Assembly (NCBI RefSeq): GCF_001636315.1
Contig: NZ_KV440949.1
Coordinates: 4,420,084 to 4,484,083 of the forward strand
DNA: 64,000 nucleotides
Source: Neobacillus mesonae
Lineage (GTDB): Bacteria; Bacillota; Bacilli; Bacillales; Cytobacillaceae
Reading direction: 5' to 3'
A program made the translations under genes and the position numbers. Under the pieces are notes generated by a model. The model saw nothing but the letters and a program-made list of their open reading frames with translations. It ran no database searches and was not told where the DNA came from. This document shows positions 17,438 through 26,608 of the stretch, one piece after another. Positions within the stretch are counted from its first letter, which is position 1; the number at the start of each line of letters is the position of its first letter.

Positions 17438-18657
17438 TAGATTCTAGCCTTTTTTAATCGGATAAATAGTATCCCAATGTATATGGTCAGTGAGAAGATG
17501 GTAATCAGCGGTCCCATTTCGAGCATCTTTTGATATGTATCATATGCCCATGATCCTTCTCCAAAAAAGCCGACTGGGAGCGCGTTTGTAGGCCGTTCTT
17601 GATCGCTCAAGCGCAGGTAAACTGAGTTCCAAAATAAAAGGGTGAAGACACTGGCAAAGATTCCTTGCAAAATCCTTGCGAAGAAAAATGGTTGAAAACG
17701 GATATCTGTTTGTGCCAGAATGCTTGCTACCTGGGCCTGAACACTTAAACCGCTGAAGCCTAAGATGAAACTTGTAATCATCGCCTGCTGCAGAAGAGTA
17801 GCATCCTGGACGGAACTTGTCAGCTGACTGCCTAAAGTGATTTCAAATATACCTGAAATAAATGGAATACTTAACATCTCCGGAAAGGCAAGGCTTGAGA
17901 ACAGGAACTCCACCACCTTGCCTAAGGCCGCTGTAATGTGTAATAAGTATAGAATTTTGTTAATGACGGAAAAAATGATAATAAATCCGCCTACCATCAG
18001 TAACGTTTGAATCGATGAATTGACAGCATCCCCAAGCAGCTGGCCGATTGGACGGTTATCCTTCAATCTTGTTTGATGAAGTGCCGAAAACGCCCAGCGG
18101 ATTGTGACTTTTTTATGTTTTTCCATTGTTCCCTTTGATGATTTCCCTCCATAAAACCTCATGACAATGCCTACGGAAAGATTGCCTAAATAATGTGCCA
18201 AAGCCAAAATGATTCCAAGCTTCGCGTTATGAAAAAAACCTACAGCAACAGCACCAAATATAAATAACGGATTGGAGGAGTTTGTAAACGAAACAAGTCT
18301 TTCCGCCTCTATTCGCGTTAGCTGTCCTTCTTCCCGCAGTCTGGCAGTAAATTTCGCTCCAGCCGGGAAACCGGAAGCAAGCCCCATCGCCCACACAAAC
18401 CCTCCAGCCCCTGGCACACGAAATAGGGGTCTCATCAATGGCTCAAGCAGTACGCCAATAAACCTGACAACCCCGAAGCCAATTAATAATTCGGAAACAA
18501 TGAAAAACGGGAGGAGCGAAGGAAATACGATCTTCCACCACATATTTAGTCCCCTTCTTGAGGCTTCAAGAGACTCTTGCGGAAAAAAAATCAGCGATGC
18601 TGCTAAGATTGTAACCGATATTGATAAAATGATGGTTTTAAGTTTAGACTGGAACAA
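17437..18657 (-). CDS. ylbJ: Sporulation integral membrane protein YlbJ
   Basis: Polytopic membrane protein of 406 residues with nucleoside-recognition (Gate) type domains, such as SLLPFFIVSELLIGFGVV and GGFVWAMGLASGFPAGA. In B. subtilis ylbJ is under SigE and is needed for heat-resistant spores. The start is TTG 18657, directly after an in-frame stop, behind a strong GGAGGGAGGA ribosome site. I could not see a convincing SigE promoter in the 218-bp gap shared with divergent ylbK. Confidence 0.93.
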   Translation of the reverse strand: MFQSKLKTIILSISVTILAASLIFFPQESLEASRRGLNMWWKIVFPSLLPFFIVSELLIGFGVVRFIGVLLEPLMRPLFRVPGAGGFVWAMGLASGFPAGAKFTARLREEGQLTRIEAERLVSFTNSSNPLFIFGAVAVGFFHNAKLGIILALAHYLGNLSVGIVMRFYGGKSSKGTMEKHKKVTIRWAFSALHQTRLKDNRPIGQLLGDAVNSSIQTLLMVGGFIIIFSVINKILYLLHITAALGKVVEFLFSSLAFPEMLSIPFISGIFEITLGSQLTSSVQDATLLQQAMITSFILGFSGLSVQAQVASILAQTDIRFQPFFFARILQGIFASVFTLLFWNSVYLRLSDQERPTNALPVGFFGEGSWAYDTYQKMLEMGPLITIFSLTIYIGILFIRLKKARI

Positions 18658-18875
18658 TCAAGAGTCCTCCCTCCTAGAGGTGCTACTAGAAAATTTATTT
18701 ATTGAAATGGTAAAATAGGAATAATTCTTTGAAATTGTACAGCTGCAGCGCTTTTAGCTTTGCCTGTCCCCATATAAAAGAAATATACTCATAGAACATT
18801 AATTTAGACCATAAGATTGAACGAGATTTCCTAAATTAAACGAAATTTGTTTCGTGATCAGGTAGGAGGGTCCTT

Positions 18876-19661
18876 ATGAAGCACCCTAAAATAGGCTTGG
18901 CGCTTGGCTCCGGGGGTGCACGTGGGTTTGCTCATTTGGGTGTCATTAAAGTATTAAAGGATGCGGGGATTCCGATTGACTTAATTGCCGGCAGTAGCAT
19001 GGGGGCTCTTGTTGCCTGTTTTTACGGGGCAGGAATCGACCTTAACAGGCTATATACATTGTCGACGGCCTTTAAGCGAAAGTACTTTTTAGATTTTACG
19101 GTTCCCAAAATGGGTTTTATCACGGGCAAGAAAGTAACGGAATTTATCAGAATGTTTACCCATGGGAAGAATATTGAGGACTTTTCGATTCCAATATCCA
19201 TTGTAGCAACTGATTTATTAACTGGGGAGAAAGTGATTTTTACAAAGGGATCTGCCGCTGAGGCGGTAAGAGCAAGCATTTCCATTCCGGGAATTTTCGT
19301 TCCGGTAAAATATAATGGAAGACTTCTAGTTGATGGCGGTGTGACAGACCGCGTACCGATTTCAGTAGCAAAGGAAATGGGAGCAGACATTGTCATTGCA
19401 GTGGATGTTTCACGGGTTAAGCAAAACGCCGAGATAACCTCCATTTACGATGTCATCATGCAAAGTATTGATATTATGCAAACGGAGATTATTAACATCC
19501 AGGAAAGTGCGGCAAATATCATGATTAGACCTCCGGTTGAGGACTTTAGCTCCAGGGCTTTTACAAATATCGAAGAAATTATTAAACAAGGGGAGGAAGA
19601 AACGAAAAAACACCTTGACCAAATTGCTGCTGAAATTGAACATTGGAAGGGAAGAAATTAG
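18876..19661 (+). CDS. ylbK: Patatin-like phospholipase YlbK
   Basis: NTE/RssA-type patatin family protein of 261 residues, a likely serine lipid hydrolase of unknown substrate. The full catalytic set is present: the oxyanion loop GSGGARGFAHLG (residues 12-23), the nucleophile elbow GSSMG with the serine near residue 41, and the dyad aspartate in DGGVTD. No signal peptide, so cytoplasmic or membrane-peripheral. It ends one base before the ylbL start codon. Confidence 0.93.
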   Translation: MKHPKIGLALGSGGARGFAHLGVIKVLKDAGIPIDLIAGSSMGALVACFYGAGIDLNRLYTLSTAFKRKYFLDFTVPKMGFITGKKVTEFIRMFTHGKNIEDFSIPISIVATDLLTGEKVIFTKGSAAEAVRASISIPGIFVPVKYNGRLLVDGGVTDRVPISVAKEMGADIVIAVDVSRVKQNAEITSIYDVIMQSIDIMQTEIINIQESAANIMIRPPVEDFSSRAFTNIEEIIKQGEEETKKHLDQIAAEIEHWKGRN

Positions 19662-19662
19662 C

Positions 19663-20685
19663 TTGCGTAAAAAAATTTATGTTGGTTCCTTTATTTTACT
19701 CATCTTTTTGTTAATTGGGGGAATGTATTATTCTCTGCCATATTACGTTTCGAAACCGGGAATGGCGAAGGAGCTTGCCCCAATTATAACAGTTGATGAT
19801 GGGTATCAAGAAAAAGGAAATTTCATGTTAACAACAGTTCGAATGGGCAGAGCCAATATTTACTCTTATTTAGAAGCAAAAATGCGGAAATATGAAGAAA
19901 TATATCCTATTGAAATGATTTTAAACAAGGAGGAAACTGAGGAAGAATATAACGTCAGGCAGCTCCATTTAATGGCGGCATCGAAATTGAATGCCATTGA
20001 AGTGGCATATCGTAGAGCGGGACTGCCTGTTCAGTATAATTATAAAGGAATTTATGTTATGCAGGTTTTCCCGGGCATGCCTGCCGATGGTATCTTACAA
20101 GCAGGTGACCGGATTTTTAAGATTGACGGAAAGAGTTTTTCTTCTTCGGAAAAGTTTATTAGTTATGTAGGGAAAAAGCATGCAGGAGATCATGTAACAT
20201 TAACCTTTACAAGGAAAAACACCGAAAAAACAGCCAAATTGACCCTCAAACCTTTAAAACAGGACCCTAAACGGGCGGGAATTGGCATTACATTAGTGGA
20301 TGACAAAGAAATTGTTGTTAAGCCAAACGTAAAAGTAAAAACAAACGATATCGGCGGTCCATCTGCCGGGCTTATGTTTACGTTGGAAATATATAATCAA
20401 CTGACAAAGGAAGATTTCACGAAGGGATATCAAATTGCCGGAACCGGTACGATGGATGCTGCCGGTAACGTTGGACCTATTGGCGGTATTGAACAAAAGA
20501 TTGTTGCCGCCGACAAAGCTGGCGCGGAAATCTTCTTTGCTCCAAACGAAAAGGGGGCAAAAGACTCCAACTATCGCGCCGCGGTAAAAACGGCTCGCGA
20601 TATTAACACAAAAATGAAGATCATTCCTGTTGATACGTTTAATGAAGCAGTAGAATACTTGAAGAAACTGCCTAAGAAAAAATAA
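19663..20685 (+). CDS. ylbL: PDZ and Lon-type serine protease YlbL
   Basis: Membrane-anchored protease of 340 residues: one N-terminal transmembrane segment (IYVGSFILLIFLLIGGMYY), a PDZ domain in the middle (VMQVFPGMPADGILQAGDRI), and a C-terminal Lon-type (S16) protease domain. The Ser-Lys dyad is visible in GGPSAGLM (near residue 234) and ADKAGAEIFFAPNE (near residue 285). The frame is open from 19537 inside ylbK, but the TTG at 19663 right after the ylbK stop gives the proper anchor start. In B. subtilis YlbL has been linked to turnover of a DNA-damage division inhibitor. Confidence 0.93.
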   Translation: MRKKIYVGSFILLIFLLIGGMYYSLPYYVSKPGMAKELAPIITVDDGYQEKGNFMLTTVRMGRANIYSYLEAKMRKYEEIYPIEMILNKEETEEEYNVRQLHLMAASKLNAIEVAYRRAGLPVQYNYKGIYVMQVFPGMPADGILQAGDRIFKIDGKSFSSSEKFISYVGKKHAGDHVTLTFTRKNTEKTAKLTLKPLKQDPKRAGIGITLVDDKEIVVKPNVKVKTNDIGGPSAGLMFTLEIYNQLTKEDFTKGYQIAGTGTMDAAGNVGPIGGIEQKIVAADKAGAEIFFAPNEKGAKDSNYRAAVKTARDINTKMKIIPVDTFNEAVEYLKKLPKKK

Positions 20686-20712
20686 GATGGTGCTTACACC
20701 ATCTTATTTTTG
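20679..20712. terminator. Bidirectional terminator, ylbL / ylbM
   Basis: AAATAAGATGGTG pairs with CACCATCTTATTT around a short loop between convergent ylbL and ylbM; the stem includes the ylbL stop. Confidence 0.85.
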
Positions 20713-21921
20713 TATAAAAATCGGCGGCTGGTTAAATTCCTGTCGGATCATTTGTTTTCTTATATGTTTTGGGAAAGCCATTGCATAAATTCGGGCGGCT
20801 TTAATATCCAATAAAATTTCTTTTTCTTTATATGCGGATAATTTCGATATGATTGGCAGGCTGAAATGTTTTTTCATTTTGTTTAAATAATCTTTTCCTG
20901 TTTGAGTCATCCCCAGCAGTCTTATATATTCCGCTTGTATGCTATTTTTCATATCGGTTTTCTTGGCATTGGTTAACACATGGACGGAAAGTCTTTGCAG
21001 TCTGGTCCATGTATATCGCTTTGTTTTGATATTATCCATATATTCCTTAAAGTCTGCTGACGTAAGGGCAGCATCAACTAATCTATTCTCTAAGCCTTCC
21101 TCCATCTCATAAATATTTTTTAATTCATCAGCAGATGAGGTAATAAGCTTGTATTGAAGAAGGTCCCAATAATTTTCCCAGTGGTGATAACTGCCAAATC
21201 GCTGTTTATATTCTTGTAATAATCGGTTCGTTGGTTCCGGAACATACTGTTCAATATTGGGTGAATGCATTTCCTCCTCCGCAAAAATAGCTTTTCTGAT
21301 ACTTGTTGCACTTGCAATTGTTTCGGAGGCAAAATGTTCATCATGATAGTCCGCATTTTTTCTGGCAACTGTTAACGGCTTGAGCTGGCTATTTTGCTCG
21401 AGAATTGCCTTCATATATTGAAAGCCAAGAATATTATTTGGTTTGGCCAAATTTAAAAATTGATCCGAGCCGGATAGTCCTTGATAAGAAAGGGCAATGG
21501 CTTTAGGATAACTGACGCCGTTTTCCATATGCTGTTTAATGCTTGCGTCAAAAAGCTGTTGATTCTCTTTCAAAAAGCTAATGGTTTGCAAAAAGGAAGT
21601 CAGATCCCCGCTTTCACTGCCAAAGCATAAAGCTTCACAGCCCGCCGCATCTAAGATGGATACCGCTCCGCTTGCGAATGTTTCCGCTTTTTGTACGGCA
21701 AATCTATAGGGCAGCTCAAAAACGAGATCCACTCCATTTAATAAGGCCATTTGTGTTCGATACCATTTGGAAACTAATGCGGGTTCCCCGCGCTGCAGGA
21801 AATTCCCGCTCATGACAGCGATGACCACATCCGCCCCCGCTGCTTCCTTTGAAGCCTGCAAATGGAAGGCATGACCGTTATGAAAAGGGTTATATTCGAC
21901 AATTAGACCAACAGCCTTCAA
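20704..21921 (-). CDS. tmcAL: tRNA(Met) cytidine acetate ligase TmcAL (YlbM)
   Basis: Nucleotidyltransferase-like enzyme that makes N4-acetylcytidine at the wobble position of elongator tRNA-Met using acetate and ATP. The N-terminal KAVGLIVEYNPFHNGHAFHL carries the HxGH nucleotide-binding motif, and the C-terminus is basic. The frame extends to 22011, but TTG 21921 is at the conserved N-terminus and has a GGAGAG ribosome site; length is then 405 residues. Confidence 0.92.
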   Translation of the reverse strand: MKAVGLIVEYNPFHNGHAFHLQASKEAAGADVVIAVMSGNFLQRGEPALVSKWYRTQMALLNGVDLVFELPYRFAVQKAETFASGAVSILDAAGCEALCFGSESGDLTSFLQTISFLKENQQLFDASIKQHMENGVSYPKAIALSYQGLSGSDQFLNLAKPNNILGFQYMKAILEQNSQLKPLTVARKNADYHDEHFASETIASATSIRKAIFAEEEMHSPNIEQYVPEPTNRLLQEYKQRFGSYHHWENYWDLLQYKLITSSADELKNIYEMEEGLENRLVDAALTSADFKEYMDNIKTKRYTWTRLQRLSVHVLTNAKKTDMKNSIQAEYIRLLGMTQTGKDYLNKMKKHFSLPIISKLSAYKEKEILLDIKAARIYAMAFPKHIRKQMIRQEFNQPPIFIQK

Positions 21922-22093
21922 ATAGGTTCTCTCCTTACGTAAAATAATTTCTATTATAGCAAAAATAAATAAAAAATAAGCATTATATATGGAAAATGTT
22001 TGTAAATACATCAGATGGATAGACTATAATGGTAAAACATCGATAAAATGGATTTAAATTAAAAATCACCTATTTCGGTGTAAAGAAAAAATA

Positions 22094-22122
22094 TTGACAA
22101 AAATATTATCGAAGGCTATAAT
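22094..22122 (+). promoter_or_regulatory. Consensus SigA promoter for ylbN-rpmF
   Basis: TTGACA at 22094-22099 and TATAAT at 22117-22122 with exactly 17 bp between: a perfect SigA promoter. It would give a leader of only about 20 bases ahead of ylbN. Confidence 0.9.
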
Positions 22123-22149
22123 TACCTTTGTTGCCTTGGGGTGATTCAA

Positions 22150-22674
22150 GTGAAATGGACAATCAGTCAATTACAAAAATATCGAAACAAGGAATTCTCG
22201 TTTGATGAGATAATTCAGCTGGATGATCTTAATCAAGATGATCCAACCATACGAGAAGTATCACCGATGCATATTAAAGGTCGCGGTGATATCGATTCAA
22301 CGAAAGCAACTTTCCATTTTAACATTGATGGTTATTTAATCCTTCCTTGTTCTCGTACTTTAGTGGATGTAAAATTCCCAATTAATGTCGAAACAACAGA
22401 AACATTTCTCTTGCAGAATGCTGTTTATCAGTCTGAAGAGGAAGTCCATCAAGTAAAAGGTGAAGTAATTGATTTAAAACCGATTATTCGGGAGATTCTT
22501 TTACTTGAAATACCGATGCAGGTCTTTTGTGAGGACGTGAAGTCTCCTGATGCTGCACCACAGTCCGGAAAGGATTGGGAGGTCATCTCTGAAGAAGCGG
22601 AATCCAAAAGAATAGACCCAAGACTAGCTGGACTCGCAAAGTTTTTTGACAATGACAATCAAGGAAAAAAGTGA
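22150..22674 (+). CDS. ylbN: DUF177 protein YlbN (YceD family)
   Basis: Protein of 174 residues of the DUF177/YceD family, which almost always sits directly upstream of rpmF in bacteria and has been tied to 23S rRNA accumulation in other organisms. Core motifs include [19 protein letters not shown] and a proline-rich [11 protein letters not shown] segment, with a C-terminal [14 protein letters not shown] 22150 is preferred to GTG 22141 because it is well spaced from the GGGGTGAT ribosome site. Confidence 0.9.
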   Translation: MKWTISQLQKYRNKEFSFDEIIQLDDLNQDDPTIREVSPMHIKGRGDIDSTKATFHFNIDGYLILPCSRTLVDVKFPINVETTETFLLQNAVYQSEEEVHQVKGEVIDLKPIIREILLLEIPMQVFCEDVKSPDAAPQSGKDWEVISEEAESKRIDPRLAGLAKFFDNDNQGKK

Positions 22675-22732
22675 AGAACCAATTCCCGGTTTCTTTATTA
22701 CTTTCTTTATACTCTTAAAGGAGGTGTTTGAA

Positions 22733-22906
22733 GTGGCTGTACCTTTTAGAAGAACTTCTAAAACTGCAAAAAGAAAACGTCGTACTCATTTTAAATTAAA
22801 TGTTCCTGGTATGGTAGAATGCCCAAACTGTGGTGAAATGAAACTTGCTCACCGCGTTTGCAAAGCTTGCGGAACATACAAAGGAAAAGAAGTAGTTAAC
22901 GACTAA
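22733..22906 (+). CDS. rpmF: Ribosomal protein L32
   Basis: Small basic protein of 57 residues of the large ribosomal subunit, zinc-ribbon form: CPNC and CKAC supply four cysteines. The sequence [18 protein letters not shown] is the L32 signature. GTG 22733 follows an optimal AAAGGAGGTG ribosome site. Cotranscribed with ylbN from the consensus promoter at 22094 and ended by a terminator. Confidence 0.97.
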   Translation: MAVPFRRTSKTAKRKRRTHFKLNVPGMVECPNCGEMKLAHRVCKACGTYKGKEVVND

Positions 22907-22923
22907 TAACAACTTCGTTTACA

Positions 22924-22962
22924 GAGCACAAGGAGCTTTTTAGCCCTTGTGCTTTTGTTGTT
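22924..22962 (+). terminator. Terminator after rpmF
   Basis: An 8-bp stem, GCACAAGG with CCTTGTGC, and a T-rich tail (TTTTGTTGTTTT). Confidence 0.88.
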
Positions 22963-23028
22963 TTCAGATAGATTTTTTTTACTATTCATATTACGATAGT
23001 TATAGAATTTCTATGGGAAGGAAGAGGG

Positions 23029-23790
23029 ATGTTGGAATTCTTAATTGAAAAAAAGGATAAAGGTTACATATTATTTACAATTACAAGAAATGAAAAACGT
23101 AATGCGATTAATTATGAAGTAATGGAAGGGCTGCAAAAGGCGATAAACGAAACAGCAGGAGCTCCTGATGTTAAGGCACTCGTCATAACCGGAGAAGGGG
23201 AAAGGGCTTTTTGCTCAGGCGGCGATTTATCTGTTTTTCATTCGCTATCTACTAAAGACGAGGCTTACACAATGCTCTCTAAAATGGCTGATATACTTTA
23301 TTCCTTAACAACTCTTTCTAAACCAACAGTTGCCCTTGTCAATGGTACAGCGATTGGCGGCGGCTGTGAGCTTGCGTCTGCATGTGATTTCCGTCTTGGC
23401 AGACAAGGAATAAAGGCAGGTTTTGTACAAGGAAAACAAGCGATTACCACAGGATGGGGCGGGGGGTCTATCCTTGCGGAAAAACTGCCGCAGCATGCCG
23501 CGATGAAATTGTTAATGGAGGCAGAACCGCAGACAGTGGAATATTTATTTGATCTTGATTTTTTTCATGGTATTTATGAAGAAGAATCTCTTTCCGCCTG
23601 TGAAGCCTTCTTGGATAAAACTTTAGCCTGTGATGTAAATGTACTTGAGTCATATAAAAAAATATGGATTAATAAATGGGCTGCAGTAAATCTTCGTGAA
23701 AGAATGGAAGAAGAAGTAAAAAAATGTGCGGTGTTATGGGAAAGTGATGCCCATCATCAATATGTTAAAACTTTTTTAAACAAAAATTAA
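23029..23790 (+). CDS. Crotonase-fold (enoyl-CoA hydratase/isomerase family) protein, atypical active site
   Basis: Crotonase superfamily member of 253 residues. The acyl-CoA oxyanion-hole elements are intact: AFCSGGDLS (residues 60-68) and NGTAIGGGCELA (105-116). By eye, the two glutamates that catalyse hydration in standard enoyl-CoA hydratase are absent: the usual PE is GKQ at 135-137, and the second position is a lysine near 160. A hydratase role is therefore doubtful; decarboxylases, hydrolases and isomerases of this fold also lack these residues. The motif TTGWGGGS recalls ethylmalonyl- or methylmalonyl-CoA decarboxylase-like members, which is only a hint. B. subtilis has no gene at this spot. 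Confidence 0.85.
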   Translation: MLEFLIEKKDKGYILFTITRNEKRNAINYEVMEGLQKAINETAGAPDVKALVITGEGERAFCSGGDLSVFHSLSTKDEAYTMLSKMADILYSLTTLSKPTVALVNGTAIGGGCELASACDFRLGRQGIKAGFVQGKQAITTGWGGGSILAEKLPQHAAMKLLMEAEPQTVEYLFDLDFFHGIYEEESLSACEAFLDKTLACDVNVLESYKKIWINKWAAVNLRERMEEEVKKCAVLWESDAHHQYVKTFLNKN

Positions 23791-23821
23791 CAAAAGACAA
23801 AAAACTCAGGGCTTTGTTTAA

Positions 23822-23850
23822 GTCTATCTTTTCTAGTAGTTGCATATGTA
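23822..23850 (+). promoter_or_regulatory. Possible SigE promoter for gerR
   Basis: GTCTATCTT followed about 14 bases later by CATATGTAT resembles the SigE pattern (ATA-type -35 and CATA-type -10). gerR is known to be under SigE in B. subtilis. The match is moderate. Confidence 0.4.
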
Positions 23851-23881
23851 TGATAAAAACACTACTAGGAGGGATGTTCTT

Positions 23882-24514
23882 ATGTCATCAACCCGACAGG
23901 ATGCTTGGTCCCAAGACGAGGATCTGCTGCTAGCGGAAGTGGTCTTAAGGCATATCCGGGAAGGCGGCACACAGCTGCAGGCCTTTGAGGAGGTTGGCAA
24001 ACAGCTGTCAAGGACTGCTGCCGCATGCGGTTTCCGCTGGAATTCATATGTAAGGAAGCAATATAAATCGGGCATTGAGCTTGCAAAGAAGCAGCGTAAA
24101 GAGCTAAAACTGCAGCCTGTACCAAGTGAAACTATGGCAGCGGCGAATACTGAACAACCGAAAAGTGAACCTGCAGTTTTAGAAAAAGCTGTAGAAAATA
24201 GGAAAATCTCGTTTGCATCAGTGATTGAATTTTTAGAAGAGCTGAATAGAAAAGCGGTATCCCAAGAGGGCATGGAAGATGAACGGGATAAGTCTATTGA
24301 GAAGATAAAAGAATTAGAGAAGAAGACATACTATTTGGCTGCTGAAAATGAAAGACTCAGTAAAAATTTGAAGGCAATAGAAGAGGATTACCGCTCCCTT
24401 ATTGAAATTATGGAAAGAGCCAGAAAAATGGTCGTACTTCAGGAGGAAGATAAACAGCAAAAGGTAAAATTCCAAATGGACAAAAACGGTAATCTCGAAA
24501 GAGTACAAAAATAG
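23882..24514 (+). CDS. gerR: Sporulation transcription factor GerR (YlbO, RsfA family)
   Basis: DNA-binding regulator that modulates mother-cell SigE-dependent genes in B. subtilis. The 210 residues have an N-terminal Myb/SANT-like helix-turn-helix (DAWSQDEDLLLAEVVLRHI through CGFRWNSYVRKQY) and a C-terminal coiled coil (about residues 115-190). An in-frame ATG at 23840 is rejected: ATG 23882 has an AGGAGGG ribosome site 8 bases upstream. Convergent with ylbP over a shared terminator. Confidence 0.9.
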   Translation: MSSTRQDAWSQDEDLLLAEVVLRHIREGGTQLQAFEEVGKQLSRTAAACGFRWNSYVRKQYKSGIELAKKQRKELKLQPVPSETMAAANTEQPKSEPAVLEKAVENRKISFASVIEFLEELNRKAVSQEGMEDERDKSIEKIKELEKKTYYLAAENERLSKNLKAIEEDYRSLIEIMERARKMVVLQEEDKQQKVKFQMDKNGNLERVQK

Positions 24515-24545
24515 AAAAAGCGGACAATACGTCCGCTTTTTCTAT
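24514..24545. terminator. Bidirectional terminator, gerR / ylbP
   Basis: AAAAAGCGGAC and GTCCGCTTTTT form an 11-bp perfect stem between the two convergent stop codons. Confidence 0.92.
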
Positions 24546-25021
24546 TAATCATTATGCTGTGCTTCTACACCTTCAGGGTACCAGACTAGCGGATTCTCTC
24601 CGCGGTCACGTTCCATTTCGTAATCGACGCTGGTAAACTCCATCTTCTCCCAGAAGGTGCGTGATTGCATCCTAGGGTTTGTTTTAATTGGAAGATTCAT
24701 ACTCTTTGCAAATTTAACAAGCTGTGTGCCGTACCCTTTTCCTTGATAATCCGGAAGGACTTCAAGCTTCCATATTTCTACATAATTCTGCGGCGGGAAG
24801 AAATAACGGTCAAATTTTGCATCAATTTGATAGAGGCTCATACGGGCTACAAGTTTGTCACCAAAGTAAATTCCATAAAATGGTGACTCGCTGTCGTTAT
24901 CAATTATATTCGCTTCAAGGTCTTCAAGCATAGACAGCTCTTGAAGGCCATATTCTTTAAATTTTTTAAACTCTTCTAAAGTTTTAAAGTTTATTTTTAA
25001 TTTCTCCACTTTTGTTTCCAT
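24545..25021 (-). CDS. ylbP: GNAT-family N-acetyltransferase YlbP
   Basis: Acetyltransferase of 158 residues with the acetyl-CoA binding motif in VLPDYQGKGYGTQLVKFA (the QxxGxG loop) and a preceding acceptor beta-strand (YVEIWKLEV). Substrate unknown. The ATG at 25021 has a GGAGGGG ribosome site on the minus strand. Divergent from the carboxylase operon across 236 bp. Confidence 0.9.
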   Translation of the reverse strand: METKVEKLKINFKTLEEFKKFKEYGLQELSMLEDLEANIIDNDSESPFYGIYFGDKLVARMSLYQIDAKFDRYFFPPQNYVEIWKLEVLPDYQGKGYGTQLVKFAKSMNLPIKTNPRMQSRTFWEKMEFTSVDYEMERDRGENPLVWYPEGVEAQHND

Positions 25022-25106
25022 ATTGCCCCTCCTAAGGTAAAATGCTGTATTTTTCGTATATATTTAAATACTATTGAATACCATGAAGTGAATAATTTTC
25101 GTATTA

Positions 25107-25135
25107 TTCAAAATGGATTACATTAATTATATAAC
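25107..25135 (+). promoter_or_regulatory. SigA promoter for acyl-CoA carboxylase operon
   Basis: TTCAAA (25107-25112), a 17-bp spacer, and TATAAC (25130-25135). The predicted start near 25142 leaves a leader of about 115 bases containing a cre box. Confidence 0.55.
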
Positions 25136-25166
25136 AAAATCAAAAAAATTTCTTCAAAGAAAGATT

Positions 25167-25180
25167 AGGAAGCGTTTTCA
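25167..25180 (+). promoter_or_regulatory. CcpA cre box in carboxylase operon leader
   Basis: AGGAAGCGTTTTCA matches the cre consensus TGNAARCGNWWWCA at all but the first position. It lies about 25-38 bases downstream of the predicted start point, where bound CcpA would block elongation, so the operon is probably carbon-catabolite repressed. Confidence 0.7.
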
Positions 25181-25257
25181 AAAAATGCAGGAATTTTTTC
25201 TAATCATGTAGAAACATATAAATGGAGGTTAATTGGGGTTAGGAAAGGGGAAGAACT

Positions 25258-26595
25258 ATGCAAAGAATTTTAATTGCCAATAGGGGAGAAATTGCTCTTA
25301 GAATTATTAAAACCTGTGAAGCAATGGGAATTGAAACAATTGCTGTTTATTCGGAAGCCGATAAAGAATTGCCATTTGTAAAAGCTGCATCAAAAGCAGT
25401 TTGTATTGGTGAGCCTCCAGTTAACAAGTCCTATTTACAGGCGGAAAAAATATTAGAAGCTGCTATTGCCGAAGGGGTCGATGCCATTCATCCAGGTTAT
25501 GGCTTCTTGTCAGAAAATGCAGCCTTTGCCCGGCAAGTCATAAATGCCGGAATGGTATTTATCGGACCTAAGCCAGAAACCATTGAATTGATGGGAGATA
25601 AAATTATTTCTAGACAAACAATGGAAAAAGCGGGCGTGCCGGTAGTGCCTGGAAGCGGTAACGGATTAAAGACAATCGAAGAGGCACTTGTCCTTGCAGC
25701 GGAAATCGGCTATCCGGTGATGCTAAAGGCGAGCGGCGGGGGCGGCGGGATTGGCATGGTTTTATGTGAAGATGAGCAAGCGCTCGTTAAGTCCTTCGCT
25801 TCTACAAAATCTCGGGCAATGACTTATTTTGGCTCTGATGAAGTATTTATAGAAAAATATATAGCAAATGCCAGACATGTTGAGGTCCAAGTATTTGGAG
25901 ACCAGCATGGAAATATCGTCCACTTATTTGAACGGGACTGCTCTGTTCAACGAAGACATCAAAAGGTTATCGAAGAGTCCCCATCACCGTTTCTAACCGA
26001 TTCAGTGCGAAAAATAATGTATGAAACAGCCGTAACAGCGGCACGGGCTGTCAATTATACAAATGCCGGTACAATTGAATTTATTGTCGATGAACAAGAA
26101 AATTTTTATTTTTTAGAAATGAATACAAGATTACAGGTAGAACATCCGGTAACAGAGATGATTACAGGGCTTGATTTAGTAAAATGGCAAATTCTTGCGG
26201 CAAAAGGGGAAAGCCTCCCTTTATTGCAGACGGAGATCAGTTCATCTGGCCATGCAATTGAATTTCGACTGTATGCCGAAGATCCGGTGCGCTTTTTTCC
26301 TTCTCCAGGGAAAATTACCTCGTTCTATTGGCAGCCCCAGCCGGGAATCAGAATAGATACCGGTTATGAAGCAGGCGACACAGTCACACCATTTTATGAC
26401 CCGATGATTGCCAAATGTATTTTTTATGGTGAGACAAGGAAAGAGGCATTAGCCAAGGCTGAAAGTTTTTTCAATGACCTTGAAATTGAGGGAATCAAGA
26501 CAAACGCCCCGCTTTTCAAAAATATCCTTAAAAATGAAGCCTTTATTAACGGGGATTATACAACAAGCTTTTTAACGAAAAAATTAGTGAACTAA
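25258..26595 (+). CDS. yngHA: Acyl-CoA carboxylase, biotin carboxylase subunit (AccC paralogue, YngHA-like)
   Basis: ATP-dependent biotin carboxylase of 445 residues, same length and fold as AccC. Visible motifs: RILIANRGEIALRII at the N-terminus, HPGYGFLSENAAFA, the ATP-grasp loop KASGGGGGIGM, and the catalytic stretch EMNTRLQVEHPVTEMITG. It is first of a three-gene set with a free-standing carrier and a carboxyltransferase, the same set as B. subtilis yngHA-yngHB-yngE, so it likely serves a catabolic acyl-CoA carboxylase rather than fatty acid synthesis. The symbol is by analogy to that cluster. Confidence 0.88.
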   Translation: MQRILIANRGEIALRIIKTCEAMGIETIAVYSEADKELPFVKAASKAVCIGEPPVNKSYLQAEKILEAAIAEGVDAIHPGYGFLSENAAFARQVINAGMVFIGPKPETIELMGDKIISRQTMEKAGVPVVPGSGNGLKTIEEALVLAAEIGYPVMLKASGGGGGIGMVLCEDEQALVKSFASTKSRAMTYFGSDEVFIEKYIANARHVEVQVFGDQHGNIVHLFERDCSVQRRHQKVIEESPSPFLTDSVRKIMYETAVTAARAVNYTNAGTIEFIVDEQENFYFLEMNTRLQVEHPVTEMITGLDLVKWQILAAKGESLPLLQTEISSSGHAIEFRLYAEDPVRFFPSPGKITSFYWQPQPGIRIDTGYEAGDTVTPFYDPMIAKCIFYGETRKEALAKAESFFNDLEIEGIKTNAPLFKNILKNEAFINGDYTTSFLTKKLVN

Positions 26596-26608
26596 GGAGT
26601 GGCAGAAG

